From: Agrypnia vestita
Lineage: Eukaryota > Arthropoda > Insecta > Trichoptera > Phryganeidae
Assembly: GCA_016648135.1 (NCBI GenBank)
Contig: JADDOH010024973.1
Coordinates: forward strand, 675,127-739,126
Length of the DNA stretch: 64,000 bases
Reading direction: 5' to 3'
Positions 1 through 12,229 of this stretch are shown in pieces. The notes beneath the pieces were generated by a model. That model was not told the origin of the DNA and searched no databases. It saw nothing but the letters and a program-made list of their open reading frames with translations. Made by a program: the position numbers and the translations under genes. Position 1 is the first letter of the stretch; every line of letters starts with the position of its first letter.

Positions 1-528
1 ACAAATTCCTACAAAAATGCTTACACAACACTTTCGATCCAAATTTTTAAAAATAAACACCATTGAATTATTGTGGACTAAATCTGTTACACCCTGAGTA
101 GCGTAGCATTAATGTGGAATTTTTTGCCTTTCAAGTTTACACGTCAACACTTTTTAGGGTCTAAAATATTAATATCGCTATGGCACTTTATTAATAAACG
201 ATGACTATGTAATTTGCGGTATGCATGCCCTGCGGACAATGTGTGCGAGCGAGAGCCAACACGGTCTGCCTCAATCGGCACAGGTGAGAGACTAACTTTT
301 TTTGCTGTACAGTAGCCAGTGTTATTTTTCATTTTCACGCATCACATCCAATAAAGGACCTTTTTAATGTGTGTTCGCCTTTGTAAAGTTTATTAAAATT
401 ATTTTCAAAGCGAAACGAAATGAAATATATTAACGCAATCGAAATATATTCTGAATTTTCGTATTAAATTGCTTTAAATTTAACTAAATATTTGATGATC
501 TGTGTTGTAACTAGATTCACAAAAAAAA
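1..528. other. AT-rich sequence, no gene seen
   Basis: AT-rich single-copy-looking sequence with a slightly GC-richer patch near 230-300. No coding similarity or repeat boundary recognised. Confidence 0.5.
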
Positions 529-642
529 ATGTTTTCTAAAATATGGTTAGCTTATTCTAATAAGTTATTATTAGTGAGGCACCTTTTATGATCTTTGGAT
601 CTAGTTTCTGTTGGTCTACCTGTACAACCTATATAGGTACTA
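529..642 (+). repeat. Interspersed repeat block R, copy 1
   Basis: This block resembles 28,667-28,783 in the same orientation. Shared landmarks in order are a TTTCTAAAA-TGGTTAGCTT start, a GGC(A/G)CCTT(T/C)TATG core, an ATCTAGTTT word and a CCTACATATA-like end. I estimate 65-70 percent identity by eye. It is probably the 3' part of an unidentified dispersed element; no coding content is visible. Confidence 0.5.
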
Positions 643-819
643 TAACACAATCCCCACACTTTTGTTTGTAAATCTCACTGCAGAGTAATTTGTAAGCATT
701 TTTCGACATTATATTTTTTAAGTTTTTCAATTGAATTGTTTTATATTTTCCGGTAGTTTTTTAGCAAGATCGTGTGATTTTTGTATTTTAAATTATCTTT
801 CTCACTTATGTATACAGTA
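643..819. other. AT-rich spacer
   Basis: No feature recognised between the repeat block and the Helitron-related repeat. Confidence 0.4.
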
Positions 820-1222
820 ATATATCAGGGGGAGGGGAAAGGGTAAAATAATAGGGGGAAATATCACCAATGTTAACCACCGGGTCCTAAAGAATAAGTT
901 TCCAAAATTTGAGTCCAATCAGTCGAACGGTTCAGATTTGCATTAAAAATATATCAGGGGGAAGGGAAGGGGTAAAATACTGGGGGGGAAATGTCGTATT
1001 TATCACCCGCAAAGTCCTAAAGAATAAGTTTCCAAATTTTGAGTCCAATCGGTCAAACGGTACAGATTTGCATCGAAAATATGTCAGGGGGAGGAGAAGG
1101 GGTAAGAGAATGGGGGGAAATGTTGCCTGTGTTACCCGCCGGGTCCTAAAGCAATCCTAAGTATGCAAAATTTGAATCGAATCGGACAAACGGCGTGGAT
1201 TTGTATAGAGAACAGACAGATA
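820..1222 (-). mobile_element. Truncated Helitron-related element with ~130-bp tandem units
   Basis: Minus-strand relative of the Helitron at 35,388-35,922. Three tandem units start near 822, 951 and 1,081 (period 129-130 bp), each containing a GACATATTTT(C) word, a G/A-rich AGGGGGA stretch and a CGGGTCCTAAAGAATAAGTTT-like stretch. The side near 1,222 matches the Helitron 5' region (CTATACAAATCCAC, then a GTCTGT word). The 3' hairpin and CTAG terminus are missing, so the copy is truncated. An 83-codon plus-strand frame across it is only the translation of the tandem units. Confidence 0.65.
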
Positions 1223-3130
1223 GATGTAGATGATAGATAGGTAATCATATTTTCGACTCAAAATCATGGCAGGAATATAGTCCTGCGAGGTTATTAACAC
1301 TTTTCAAATAACCCTGTATAAAAATGATATATAAAAAATATAATAATTATTAAAATGGATTTCCACTAAGTAAACGCCACCACATTCGATTATTATTCAA
1401 AATCTATATCGTATTGGAGAATATCAATAATTTACGGTACTCACAGGTATTTATTTCCATGTGTGGATGCGTTTAATCTGAGAGTGCTATTCGCATTTTC
1501 GATGATACATAAATTAATTAAAATTTAGCTGATCGCTAAATGGCATTCATAGAACCAGTTTCCACTCATCATGTGATGGAGAAATGGTTATTTAATATTG
1601 TTTTCCAACGAATCAAAACCGTACCAGCCCTGCATATTTAATGTTTTTTCGGTGAGCTCAGCAGCATGACAATATATTTTGTGGTGGGCGACAATTCAAT
1701 TTAAATTTGCAGAAACATTTCCTGCGGTCTCAATTTGCGATAGATTGACATTTTTCAGTCAAATTAAAATTTTATTTTATTCATTATTTATTGAGGTTAC
1801 CTACCATATTATTGTCAATATGCGAGAAATGTAGTAGCCGCATATTCGAACATTGTCGAGTCCGTACGTTGCAGACAAAAAATGTTGAAACATTCGGCCG
1901 TATACCGAAAAGAGCAAGAATGTTATTTGGCGATTGTCACTCCAACACTCGAAAAAGAGAAATGTCAAGACATAAATATTTATTTTATTGTGATGAAAAT
2001 ATAAGGATTCATTAAATATTATTTGTTTCAAAATAATATTAGTAGTTACTTATTTTATCTAAGACATATTCTTAAAAAAAAAAATATTTTTGAAAAAACT
2101 CCAGATTGCCATGACCGGTTTACGTGATCATATAAATACCGCTTCGACATCAAATAAGCAGGTCCTTTCTAAGAACACACAGACACCGTGGAGGTCCGAC
2201 ATTACAATCCTTGTATGTGTAACAAAATATTGTTGTATCTATTTAAATTTAAAATTATTTATTTACCATTATTGCACAAATATTGGGTGTTGAAAAGTGA
2301 TATTACACGATCGTATATGTAGACATAAAACACAAGATACAATTTCTGCTTTTTTCCTGTCTTGGGTTTTTAATAACTCCTTATTTATGAATCCCTTATA
2401 ATCCACATTTCCCTCAGTAAACACATCACACTAATTAGACCATGTAGCTTCACGACTACTTTCCAAAGGTAAATGTGAATCAGTTAAGTAATTACAAGGG
2501 CGTAAATAAATACATCCCGCCTATTTTTGAGTGTTTGGGTCGTAATCACCGAATAAGGCGGACTGTCGTAAATCTACGTCTTGTCTATTTTTGAGTGTTG
2601 GGATAGCAATAACCAAAATAACAATCTTGTTATTTTCAAAATAGGGCTGATTGTAAATCGTTACATATGAGTCATGAATTTGAAGCAACATGTATTCCGT
2701 CTACGAAAATATTATTTTTAATATATATTAATATATTTCATTTTATTTAAATATTTTTAATATAATTAAAAAAAAAATTTAATGTATACGTTCCATAACA
2801 AATAATCAGAATCCTCGAGTATTTATGGTTCTTCAAATATTCTGAAAGATTTTAAGGAACAGCTTTTATTTCAAAAAAACTTATTGTATTTTGAAACTTT
2901 AGATTAATATATTGAAATCCAAATCTCTCCGTAGGTATATAGATTTTCGATTTTGATTAGATTTTGATTTCAGATTTGCCGAAAAAATATTAAGTTAAAC
3001 ACCGGGCCTTGAATCCGGAAAATTTTCTTGCCGAGAAAATTTATTTGCTGTATATTTGGCGTTTACGTTGTAGAAATTATTCATTATCATTAAATTAGGT
3101 TGAAACTTTAAACTATGCTGCCGTTACATG
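1223..3130. other. AT-rich intergenic/intronic sequence
   Basis: No gene recognised. At 2,521-2,660 there is a degenerate two-copy direct repeat: the word CTATTTTTGAGTGTT begins at 2,521 and again at 2,585, and a GACTGT/GATTGT-TAAATC word ends each unit. Short frames near 1,800-2,030 resemble nothing I know. Confidence 0.45.
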
Positions 3131-3273
3131 AGTTCAATTATAATTTTATATTTTACCACTCAAGTTCCGAAAGTGACAGAATCTCTCATCGACTGGTTTA
3201 ATACTTCACCTGTCAACGGGGGATTCTGTTACTTTCAAAATTTGACTAGTATAATTTAAAATTATAATTAAAA
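3131..3273. mobile_element. Fold-back element family B, copy 1
   Basis: Two roughly 60-bp arms (about 3,133-3,192 and 3,211-3,272) are imperfect reverse complements around an 18-bp loop. The arms carry TATAATTTTA, TTTTACCACTC and CAGAATCTCTCATCGAC-like words. The same arms occur at 18,671-18,811, and single arms at 44,287-44,355 and 47,929-47,993. No coding capacity, so it is a non-autonomous fold-back/MITE element; the mobilising transposase is unknown. Confidence 0.7.
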
Positions 3274-3334
3274 CTTAAAGAAGAGGTAGTTGTTTATACT
3301 TTTCCCGATTCCCAGCCCAATTCAATGTATAAGT

Positions 3335-3606
3335 ATACGTGGGGTATAAAAGCAATGGCAGTGATATCCAAAAAATTTAAAAAAATGTTTCGAATGCGTT
3401 CACTTAGGATAACTAATTCAAAACGTACTGAATTCTAGATTTTATGTATTTATCTCATTCACAATCATGTTCACTATAAATTTATAAGCTATGTTTCATA
3501 TTAAATCTCGAAATAAGTACGTTATAAATTATTAATCCTCGATGACTTAATTTTTTTTTTTTTTTTTTTGATATTGCTGCCTTTGCTTTTATACCCCATA
3601 TATGTA
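3335..3606. mobile_element. MITE family D, copy 1
   Basis: Terminal inverted repeats read GGGGTATAAAAGCAATGGCA on the left and TGCCTTTGCTTTTATACCCC on the right. The similarity continues inward through a T/A-rich run to an ACTAAT / ATTAATCCTCG pair. About 270 bp, without coding capacity. A second complete copy is at 14,518-14,772 and a partial one at 21,822-21,990. The right arm carries an 18-T run. Confidence 0.75.
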
Positions 3607-5744
3607 GTATTTTTAAATTAAACATATCGCTCATGGTAAATCAATACCTCGCATACCACATTTTTCTCATAATCAAGTTTTTTGTGTATTTGTTTTTAAA
3701 ATGTGCGGATATGTAATCTGGCAAAAGCTTGTATATTAAAAACAATTATTTGTGTCTCTTTTTCATAAAAGAAATTTCTCGTATTCTGTTTCTTGTAAAG
3801 AATCTAGGTATTATCCAATTTTTGTGTAAAATCCCCTGTAAAATCTGTATTAAGTATTATTTTTAATTACATTCTCCTCGTGGTAAAATTCTTTTTGTTG
3901 TTCATTCTAATTTATTCCCAAAATTGCAAATTTACAGTGAAATATCACAGATTTCGGTAGTAATAAAACAAAACGTTACAGAAAATTCATTTAAAATATG
4001 TCGCTTAGACTAAATACCCTTGCTTTTGAAACATAGCTTCCACCCTCGCTCGAATATGACAAATCTCATTATATACAAAATGAGTGAACGAATCACCGCC
4101 TCTTGTTTCACTAGTTAAACAGTCTCTCCTCCCCGTGAAATAGTCAAAGGGATGACGCTACATGGACCGTCATAATCTCATAAGTGAGACGATATGGGCA
4201 GTGACGAATATCACCTGACACCCGGGGCCAAAGGTAACCCCTGCCTATTATTAATATCCTCCCCAACTAACTAGCGGGCTAACCCAGATGTAATTATCTG
4301 GCATGCGGCGCGCGTCAGTCAGCCCCGCTGATGTATGAAGTTATCCGCGGCATGACAGCGTGATACATGACTCGATGTATGAACATGTTACAAACGATGA
4401 CATCTGCCCGCTTTCTGAGCATGAAATTACTCGTGTTTTGGCAAATCCAGTTATCTCCGTCGGTAGTCGCTACACAGTGTATGATGAATAGACGCTTGTC
4501 AGTTCGACACTTACAAATAAGCGTGTCTACAATATTATTCATTTGAGTGGCAGTGCGGATACATTTTTCAGTTGGGTACAAATTTTATATTTGTGCAGAA
4601 AGGACGTGAGCAATTTGAAGTGTTATTTTTTAACATTGTTTTTTACAGTAGCAAACTATACATTTTTAATGGATTAATTCATGTTTAACAGTACGGAATA
4701 GTTATTTTAATGTAACGATTTAGCCATAGTAAAAAAATTAACGAAATCTATTGATGGTAGACATGTTAACGCATTATCGCCGTTATCTTCTGATGATCTT
4801 TTGGCCGACGTTTCAGAACCCGTTGCAGAGTTCATCATCAGGGCTGATGATATAGTGTACACATGGCAGAGTATCTCGGAAAATTTGAACCAGAAGATTC
4901 TGAACGGTCGTGAAAATCTGAGAACGTTTTTATTGTCATTATTGATCATTTTCTATCCACTGCTGGAAGAAAGACTCCCTATTATCTCCCGGGCTTCTCT
5001 GTCTATTGTTAAAAAATACCAATTTTAGGAAAATATATAAAATAAAATATTAAAGTCAGCAATAAACGTTAAATTACATATCATGTAGACTTAGCTTCGC
5101 TTAGTAACCATATACGTATATGTCTAATTTATGGTTATTTCTTTGATAAAATTTTCGCTTTAAAATTACACCCCCATTATGCGCCCCCAAATAATAATGA
5201 TTTATGGAATTGGTTGTGACACGAACACAAATTATATTACAATAATAATCTGTAAACATATAAAGCATTTAAATAGTTTCTTACATTCACAGACGTGTGA
5301 TGCAATTTGAAATGCATTTTTAAACAATTTCTTGTAAAATTACAATTCATAGTACATTTTTTTAACAGTAGGCCATAAATATATTTAATAAGATCTATGT
5401 AAGATTACGAACAGTTTAAATTTTGTTTTTTATTTTAGACATATTTTCATAATAAAAGCACTTATTAAATTACTAAGCGGCCATATAAAATAATATTAAT
5501 TTAGTCGACTAACCGCAAAAGCTATGATAAGGGTCAGTTTTATATATTTATTGTAACAGTTGAAAATACCACACAAAATTTCTTGATAATCTAACCGTCC
5601 AGTTGTCTGTCCGTCCATCCGTGAATTGCCAAAAAGACTATATAAATATATACACTAAGACGCGAACTAATGTATCGTCGGGTTTGACAGGTTGCAGCTA
5701 GTAAGTTTATAAAATGATCTACTGATAAATTCCGAATCCACAAC
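3607..5744. other. Sequence without recognised genes
   Basis: Mostly AT-rich. A GC-richer stretch at about 4,040-4,560 looks single-copy. At 4,807-4,842 the word GACGTTTCAG is followed by CATCATCAGG, the core motif discussed in the findings. At about 5,595-5,630 there is a short reversed piece of SINE family S2 tail (CTGTCCGTCCATCCGTGAATT). Confidence 0.45.
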
Positions 5745-5906
5745 TTAACGTGCTTGATGGCCTAGTAATTAAGACGCATGTTTGGTGAGCCTCATTCCAT
5801 ATCAGCAAGTTAGTCACATGTTTCATACCACAAGCGTTTGGTTTAGATTGAAAATACATAATAAGAATATTGATACGACGTGTATTCCGTATACGTATCT
5901 CTTAAA
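5745..5906 (+). mobile_element. SINE family S1 copy (degenerate)
   Basis: A degenerate tRNA-like head (TGGCCTAGTAATTAAGACGC, A-box-like) is followed by the S1 body: CAGCAAGTTAGTC, CACAAGCGTTTGGTTTAG, AATATTGATACGACG and GTATTCCGTATACG. Further copies of this body lie at 9,285, 12,673, 23,590, 30,712 (reverse), 49,436 and 52,990. Confidence 0.65.
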
Positions 5907-6180
5907 ATAAAGCGAAAATGATTAATCCGTGCCCATGAAAAAAATTGTTTTTTATTGGCATATTATGTATTACAAAAATGTCGCATCCAAACAGGACATA
6001 TATCAAGATTGACTTATTATTAGCGGATAGATATCGAGATACCATAGAATGTAAGATTATATTGATTCTATGAAATCTTATAAAATCAACATAAATAATT
6101 TAAAGATAAAAAAATTAAAGACTTGTGTCTACCCACATTTCATCAATAAAAGGCAAATAATGAATTTCAAAGATTTATAA

Positions 6181-6375
6181 TGAAATTTAAAATAAATACA
6201 TTTTTAATAAATATTACTATTAAGTTCTGCAGCTTAAGTGTTATTTTAAATGTGAGAGCTGTTTCGGCTTATATGATGGACTTACAAGCCGAAACAGCTG
6301 TCACAGTTAAAATAACCTTTACCTGCGGAACTTACATAATTATATTTATTAAAATTTAATTTAATATAAATTTCA
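6181..6375. mobile_element. Fold-back element with ~90-bp arms
   Basis: A long palindrome: the left arm at 6,181-6,270 starts TGAAATTTA and ends AGCTGTTTCGGCTT. The right arm at 6,285-6,375 starts AAGCCGAAACAGCTGTCACA and ends AATTTCA. The loop is 14 bp. The inner 50 bp match well and the outer 40 bp less so. No other copy was found in the window. Confidence 0.7.
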
Positions 6376-7185
6376 TTAAAAATAAGCATGCGGTCTACAA
6401 AATAAACACAAAAAAAATAAATAGGAGAGTTCCTATTCAATAAAACTCGATAACTTATTCATCACTTTGGGAAAAATAATTATCAACCCACCACTGTAAA
6501 ATTGTTTTATTAAATCCCCATTGTAATCCACAGTGTAGTTTTGTGGCTTGCGATATATTAGTACTGAACACCTCATTGTATCTTTTACTTGTCATTCAAT
6601 AGCTATATTCGTATATCCATATGCAATAGAAGACAATTGTATATGGACTAGGACTAGAATGTATATAATTAATTATTTATTCAACCAGATAAACTAAAGA
6701 AAGGACGGTTACAGGCACATACAAGCCACGTGCATTCTTGTACCGATGAAACACTGTCAATACAATATTCAGCACCTATTATTTCTATCCGTCTGATGAA
6801 AGGAAATTTGTACCCACGAGTGTAAAATGTGGAAAGATGTACATATTTACATAATCCTATAATGATATCGCCACCCCCGAACATCAAAGGGTTAAGGGTG
6901 AACATTGCGATGGTGGCTGCTGTAATGAACGGGCTCCAGTTCCGCTTTGGAAGGGTTGTTATTATACATATGAATCTGATCGTTGTGCGAAAAATATTGT
7001 ACGTGATAAATATAGTAAATGAAAACGTTAAATCATGATTTAATAATAAAACTAGCCGTGAAACATCATGGGACATAATAATTGCAGGATTCTGAGGCTG
7101 AAAATTCATGAGTACAAAAGCATTTGTTTTTTTAAATTGACTATTTGCCTAAACCTAAAATTAAATATATTAAAATAATAATATA
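6376..7185. other. Sequence without recognised genes
   Basis: A 142-codon minus-strand frame spans 6,681-7,109 and a 69-codon plus-strand frame overlaps it. Neither resembles a known family and both lack coding-like composition, so I treat the stretch as non-coding. Confidence 0.4.
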
Positions 7186-7250
7186 AAAATGTCAGGACGG
7201 TGTAATTTCGACCGACAGACGGACTGACAGACACACATACAACGAAATCA
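7186..7250 (+). mobile_element. SINE family S2 tail fragment
   Basis: The stretch GTGTAATTTCGACCGACAGA and the following GACAGACA words match the 3' third of family S2 (compare 33,700-33,790). The tRNA-like head is absent. Confidence 0.4.
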
Positions 7251-7359
7251 CTATATTTAGATTAGATTAGATTATCACTTCAAGTTCCCCTAAATGTATG
7301 TTCATTTTCTTAACGAATTATATTTAACGAAGAAAAAACGATAAAATAATATAGCTGCG

Positions 7360-7365
<6 letters not shown>

Positions 7366-7421
<56 letters not shown>
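7366..7421. repeat. (TA)n microsatellite
   Basis: An uninterrupted TA dinucleotide run of roughly 28 units, followed by a T run. It is likely to be length-polymorphic. Confidence 0.95.
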
Positions 7422-7423
<2 letters not shown>

Positions 7424-7505
7424 TTTGACTGTATCGGTTTCGTCCTACAACGGTCATTTTTAATTTTTGACTGTATCGGTTTCGTCCTACAACGGTCATT
7501 TTAAA
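7422..7505. repeat. 42-bp perfect tandem duplication
   Basis: Two adjacent 42-bp units, each containing GACTGTATCGGTTTCGTCCT and ACAACGGTCATTTT, directly follow the (TA)n run. The units are almost identical, which implies a recent duplication. Because 42 is a multiple of three, a repeated peptide appears on the minus strand, but this is an artefact. Confidence 0.9.
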
Positions 7506-9284
7506 CTGGTACATTATTCTCTTAAGCTAGGGCACTAGTACGCACAAAGGTGTTTATCAATGAGCCTATTATGCCAATGAGAAATGTTTATGCATTAGAT
7601 AAAATTATATAGATTCGTTAAACACTCACTACTACTCACTGTTAATGTTTATGTATGATCGTTGGTGATAACTTGATTTTAACGTGGGATATTTCCCCCT
7701 TATTTGTTGTTTAAAATTGTAACAGGTTACATTTAGTTAATAGAATAATTAAGAGACTAATGTACCAGCCAGAATATAGTCGTGATAGGCTGAAACCACT
7801 AACATCAAAAAACATTGAAAAGTAGAAAAAAAATTTAAAATGTTATAATTAAATCAATCAAATTCATTTAATATTTTTATTAGAGATCGACATCATTGCT
7901 ATCTAGAAAAAGCTAGACAAAATATTATGACGTTAAAATTTATATACGTTTATCTACTTTGTAATAAATAACCTTCTCGAATTTAAAAGAGATAGATATT
8001 TAAATATTTTCAAAGCAATCTAAATGCTTGTGCCATGCTTGTGCCATGAACATGGGAAGAACCTGCTGGTCTCCTAAAATGAGGCTTACATCCCCAACAA
8101 CTGGACCACCACCTGCTATGTAATAATTTAATTTTGTGTATACATTATGTCCTTCTTTTGTTTTCTATCCAAAATTTTTTACTGTTCTACCTATTATTTT
8201 TTATGGTACAACCACTTAAAATAATAATATATAGGCATTCACCTTTTAAATACATATATCAAAGAGAGCCAATATTGATGAAACGTTATTTATATTAATT
8301 AACCTATTTTAAAAACTTCTTAATACTACTGCACACCTAATTTAATATTAAGTTACGAAAATATTTTAAAAAAAGAGCAAAGTGTTTTATAACGAAGCAT
8401 GCATTCGATTTTCACGACCATAAAAATATTAAAATGCATTTCACAATGAAAAGCGATAATGAATTTAATCTGCGTGCATTTAACGACGCGTTTGACCTGA
8501 GATTTGCACGCATCACCACCCGAAGCGGCCCGGCAGCCTTGCTGTACCAACCACCCCCTCCTTGCGCGGGGTCCATGGTAATATGCGATACACCCCGCGA
8601 ATTAAATTATTTAAATTGTTTCCAGTGAATATTATAACTCGTCCCGAGGGGAGGCTCTAACACGTGACCGGATCATGGGAATTAGTTTATGGTTCGCATT
8701 TGCAAAGTTGTTATACTGTATTGCTTTAATAATTCTTTTATTGTATTTGTATTGCGTATTGTCCGTTTCGCGATCACCATACTGTTTAATTACTGGACAT
8801 ATATGTACTGTGCCAGTCCTGTGTAGAGCATGTTTTTTTGGTTCGAAAAAACTAAAATTTAAATAAAAAAATCGATGAACCTAACATCAAATCCTACTAC
8901 TATAATATACTTATACTACTATACTAGTGAGACTATACTATACTATAGGATACTAGTGGGACCAAAATAAAATTGTGGCTATTAAAATAACCCATTTACA
9001 AATATCTTAAGCTGTTTATTAATAAGCTCTATAATTAGACTAATTACAAAGTTCACCAAACTTTTTGGTTTGGTATTAAAATTTGATGTTATGAATGCAT
9101 TAATAATAAATTATATCAATGTATTAAAACTTAACCCACAAAAGTAATAAAGTAGGTATATATATTTATTTATTTATACGGTTCAAAGTACCTACCATTA
9201 TCCAAAAATATTAAAATTCAAAATATTCCTCACTGATTATTAAAAATAAGAAGCACTGAATATTTATGGACAGATTTAAAAAAA
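7506..9284. other. Sequence without recognised genes
   Basis: AT-rich, with a GC-richer patch at about 8,450-8,680. A short direct repeat of TGCTTGTGCCA occurs at about 8,026-8,047, and CTATACTA-type low-complexity sequence at 8,900-8,955. The small frames at 8,434-8,866 are not recognisable. Confidence 0.4.
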
Positions 9285-9385
9285 GCAGCTTGTTGGTCTC
9301 GTGGTTAAGAATCTTGCCTAGTATCCTGTGATCGGTGATTTGAACCCCAATCCAAGAGTTAGTTCAGCAAATTAGTTCTATTTAA
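9285..9385 (+). mobile_element. SINE family S1-like head (degenerate)
   Basis: The tRNA-like head has an A-box-like TTGGTCTCGTGGTTAAGA and a B-box-like GGTGATTTGAACCCC, followed by GCAAATTAGTTCTATTT, the start of the S1 body. The rest of the body is lost. It is not a tRNA gene, since the acceptor and anticodon stems do not close. Confidence 0.55.
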
Positions 9386-11459
9386 ATAAATGCATGTTGC
9401 GAAAGCGGGCCTAAGACACTTTTAATTAAGTTATTTGGTTGAGATAAAAATAAATTAATAACAATTTATACGTATTTTTATGTCATGTATGGCATCCTTA
9501 AAAAATTCGATAGAAAAATAAAAAATATAAAATAAATATCAATTTACAAAATACTCGTGATAGACAAGACAATTTCGCCACTTAAGTCTATCAGGGTAAT
9601 AGCAAAATGGTGGAGCTTTCATTCAGCACGACAAAAATGTGGTGTCAATTCTTGGCGCCCCCTAAAATCACAATTTTGTGAAAAAGTCATTTGGGATACC
9701 GCTGAATATGTTTCAAATCAAATGTTTTAAAAACACTAATTGTCTAGTGGTGCTAGCAGCCACACGAGCGTCTTATCAAAATGCGCGCAACAAATCGGCG
9801 CGCCCGTAAAGATAGAGCTGCTGCACTTTTGACGCGCGCTAAGTTATTCCCGCCTCGTCCGCCGAAATGTGGAGCACTTTTCCGATTTCGAATACATTCC
9901 GCGAAATGAAACATTTCAAAACGGCCGCCACCGGCGCGGGGCGCAGCGATCGCTTATTGTAAATTTAGATACGCAGTTGGATGAATTTATGCCGGCCGTT
10001 TCCGACAACAATAGCCAGACCGCTAATGTCGGCAGTGTTTTACGAAAAATTATTACCCCAATTGCGCGGATGACATTTATTTTAATATAAAATAATTCGA
10101 TGAATTGGATAATTGCCCGATTACCCCGCATTTGTCGAATTTAGATAAATCATTCGACCAGAACTGTCCGCACACACCGACGTCGACTTGTCGGTATCAA
10201 ATGATGCTTGATGAGAAATGGACCCGTTGTTTATAGCTTTTCAATTAATTGACGATGTTACATCGCGTATTGCTTTTATTCTCGAATGCAGTCAGTAATT
10301 GTATGTCCCTCCAAATAATTGGATCACTTAATTACGAATTAAAAATTCAAATTAGATAAAAATAAGAATTCTCATTAGTAATACTACCACGATACATCCG
10401 TGTACAGCCGCAATTTTACCTCATGTTACCGCAAAGAATTGGTGATTTCAAGCATTTAATTAAAGGGGAAAAATGATTTTACTGTAATTATATCAATTGG
10501 CTTTAAAATAGTTGTCTTAAATTTCCTTTAAACATTGAGTACCTATTTAATATGAAATATTGATAATTAAGGCCATATTTATCAAGTCACATCTTGCACA
10601 ACCATTTCTTCCAAAGATTGAGATTAAAAGTATGATTTTTAAGTACAATTAAAATTGATAGTTTCCTCTTAGTTTTTTAAGGATTAGTTAAACCTTCTGA
10701 CGGATACATCACACCTGTGTTACTGAATGACCACGGGAGATTAAACGACCATAAGATGTATTAATCTTTTCAAGACGTTTTCGTATATCCTAATGCCTAT
10801 AACATTTATAATTATTAGTTTAATCCAGTGTGACCAGATTGAGTTTGCAAGACCTAGTCCGTTATATAAATATATAAATATATAAATAAGGGCATAAATG
10901 TTACTTATATAGATATATAAAATACGAAACAGAAGAAAAATACGAAAATTTTATAATAAAACATTACAGAATATCTATAAGATGCATTACAGAATATCTT
11001 AAAAATAAACTATATATGTAAGTATACTTACTATATTCAAAACATGTCTTATGTTCATATTTAAAAAATATATTATTAATCTTTATCCACTAGCTAGTTC
11101 AAAAAAGCTATTCATACTCTCGTAGCAAATTATTAACATGGAAAAAATAGTTATCTGATATAATGTCATAAACGTAAATTTGCTCATAGCATCGATAATA
11201 GAATTTAAAAAAGGATCTTTGAGATAATGCAACATATGATCGTGGAGATAATGATAAAGAAAATTATAAATGTTGAAGTTAACAATTAGAATCTTAAATA
11301 ATACAGTTAGAAGCTTCAAAAATTGACGAGATTACTTGAGTAGGCGTATGAAAGTGTTATGTTAGGACAGAAGACTTTGGCATTCTATTCTGTCTTTCTA
11401 CTTGTGTGGAGAAACGTTACGATAGTAAGTTGTTAATTGTTATATTATGAGTTGAGACA
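9386..11459. other. Sequence without recognised genes, with GC-richer island
   Basis: An island at about 9,640-10,200 (CGCGCGC, CCGCCACCGGCGCGG-type words) is single-copy in the window and may be regulatory. The rest is AT-rich. Small direct repeats include TATAAATATA units at 10,862-10,890 and CATTACAGAATATCT twice at about 10,960-11,003. Confidence 0.45.
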
Positions 11460-11722
11460 TTTTATTTACACAAGAAATATTATGAGTTCAATAAAATTGT
11501 CATAATTCTAATGAAGAACAGCTTATTTGAACGCGTTGATATTAATGAAAATATTTTATTTACACAAGAAATACTTATAAGTTCAATAAAATTGTCAGAA
11601 TTCTAGTCAAGAACAGCTTATTTGAACGCGTTGATATTAATGAAAATATTTTATTTACACAAGAAATACTTATAAGTTCAATAAAATTGTCAGAATTCTA
11701 GTCAAGAACAGCTTATTTGAAT
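11460..11722. repeat. Minisatellite, 2.8 copies of a 94-95-bp unit
   Basis: Units start with TTTTATTTACACAAGAAATA at 11,460, 11,554 and 11,649, and contain GTTCAATAAAATTGTC and CAGCTTATTTGAACGCGTTG. Units 2 and 3 are nearly identical while unit 1 has a few changes, so the third copy is the most recent. Confidence 0.92.
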
Positions 11723-12229
11723 GCAACTGCACACCCTAGCTTGGCAGCCATTTTCCGAGTTATCTTCTGGAATTTCAATGGAAAACTAATCGATTTATTG
11801 AAATTGCCTCTCATGTTCAACATCTTCTACGCCTTTACTGCCTTTTACCCAGGGCGCCTTAATTGCGAGAGTTTAAAAGTTAAACTTTCTTCTAAACACT
11901 TCCTGGCATATGAATTAAATTACTTGCATTATATTGTGTGATGTCTTATTTAACCCTCCCCCAGCCAAGCAGTAACACAGATCTACCGAGATAAATTGAA
12001 TACCAACATGCATTACAAATGTAATATTTAAGATGATTCAATAAAATTAATTTCACTTAGAAATTACAAGAGGAAAACCAATTAATTATTTTAAGTGAAT
12101 CCTACTACAATAGCAATATATTAATAAATCCGATGTAAAATTTACACGTTGGATGTCAGCTACGACTAAACAAACAATTTTAACTTCTTCTTCAAATGTA
12201 GCAAATTTATTTTGTGGTAACATAATTAT
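11723..12229. other. AT-rich sequence, nothing recognised
   Basis: A 74-codon plus-strand frame at 11,717-11,941 is not recognisable. No repeat seen. Confidence 0.4.

Noticed and set aside
4801..5028. 75-codon plus-strand frame at 4,801-5,028 and its antisense partner
   Set aside because: Covers the palindrome-core motif, not recognisable as protein, and both strands are open by chance.
5640..5703. Second Helitron 3' end (CAGCTAGT)
   Set aside because: CTAG is present but no convincing hairpin precedes it and no matching 5' end was found.
11460..11722. CRISPR-like array
   Set aside because: Units are directly adjacent without unique spacers; an ordinary minisatellite in a eukaryote.
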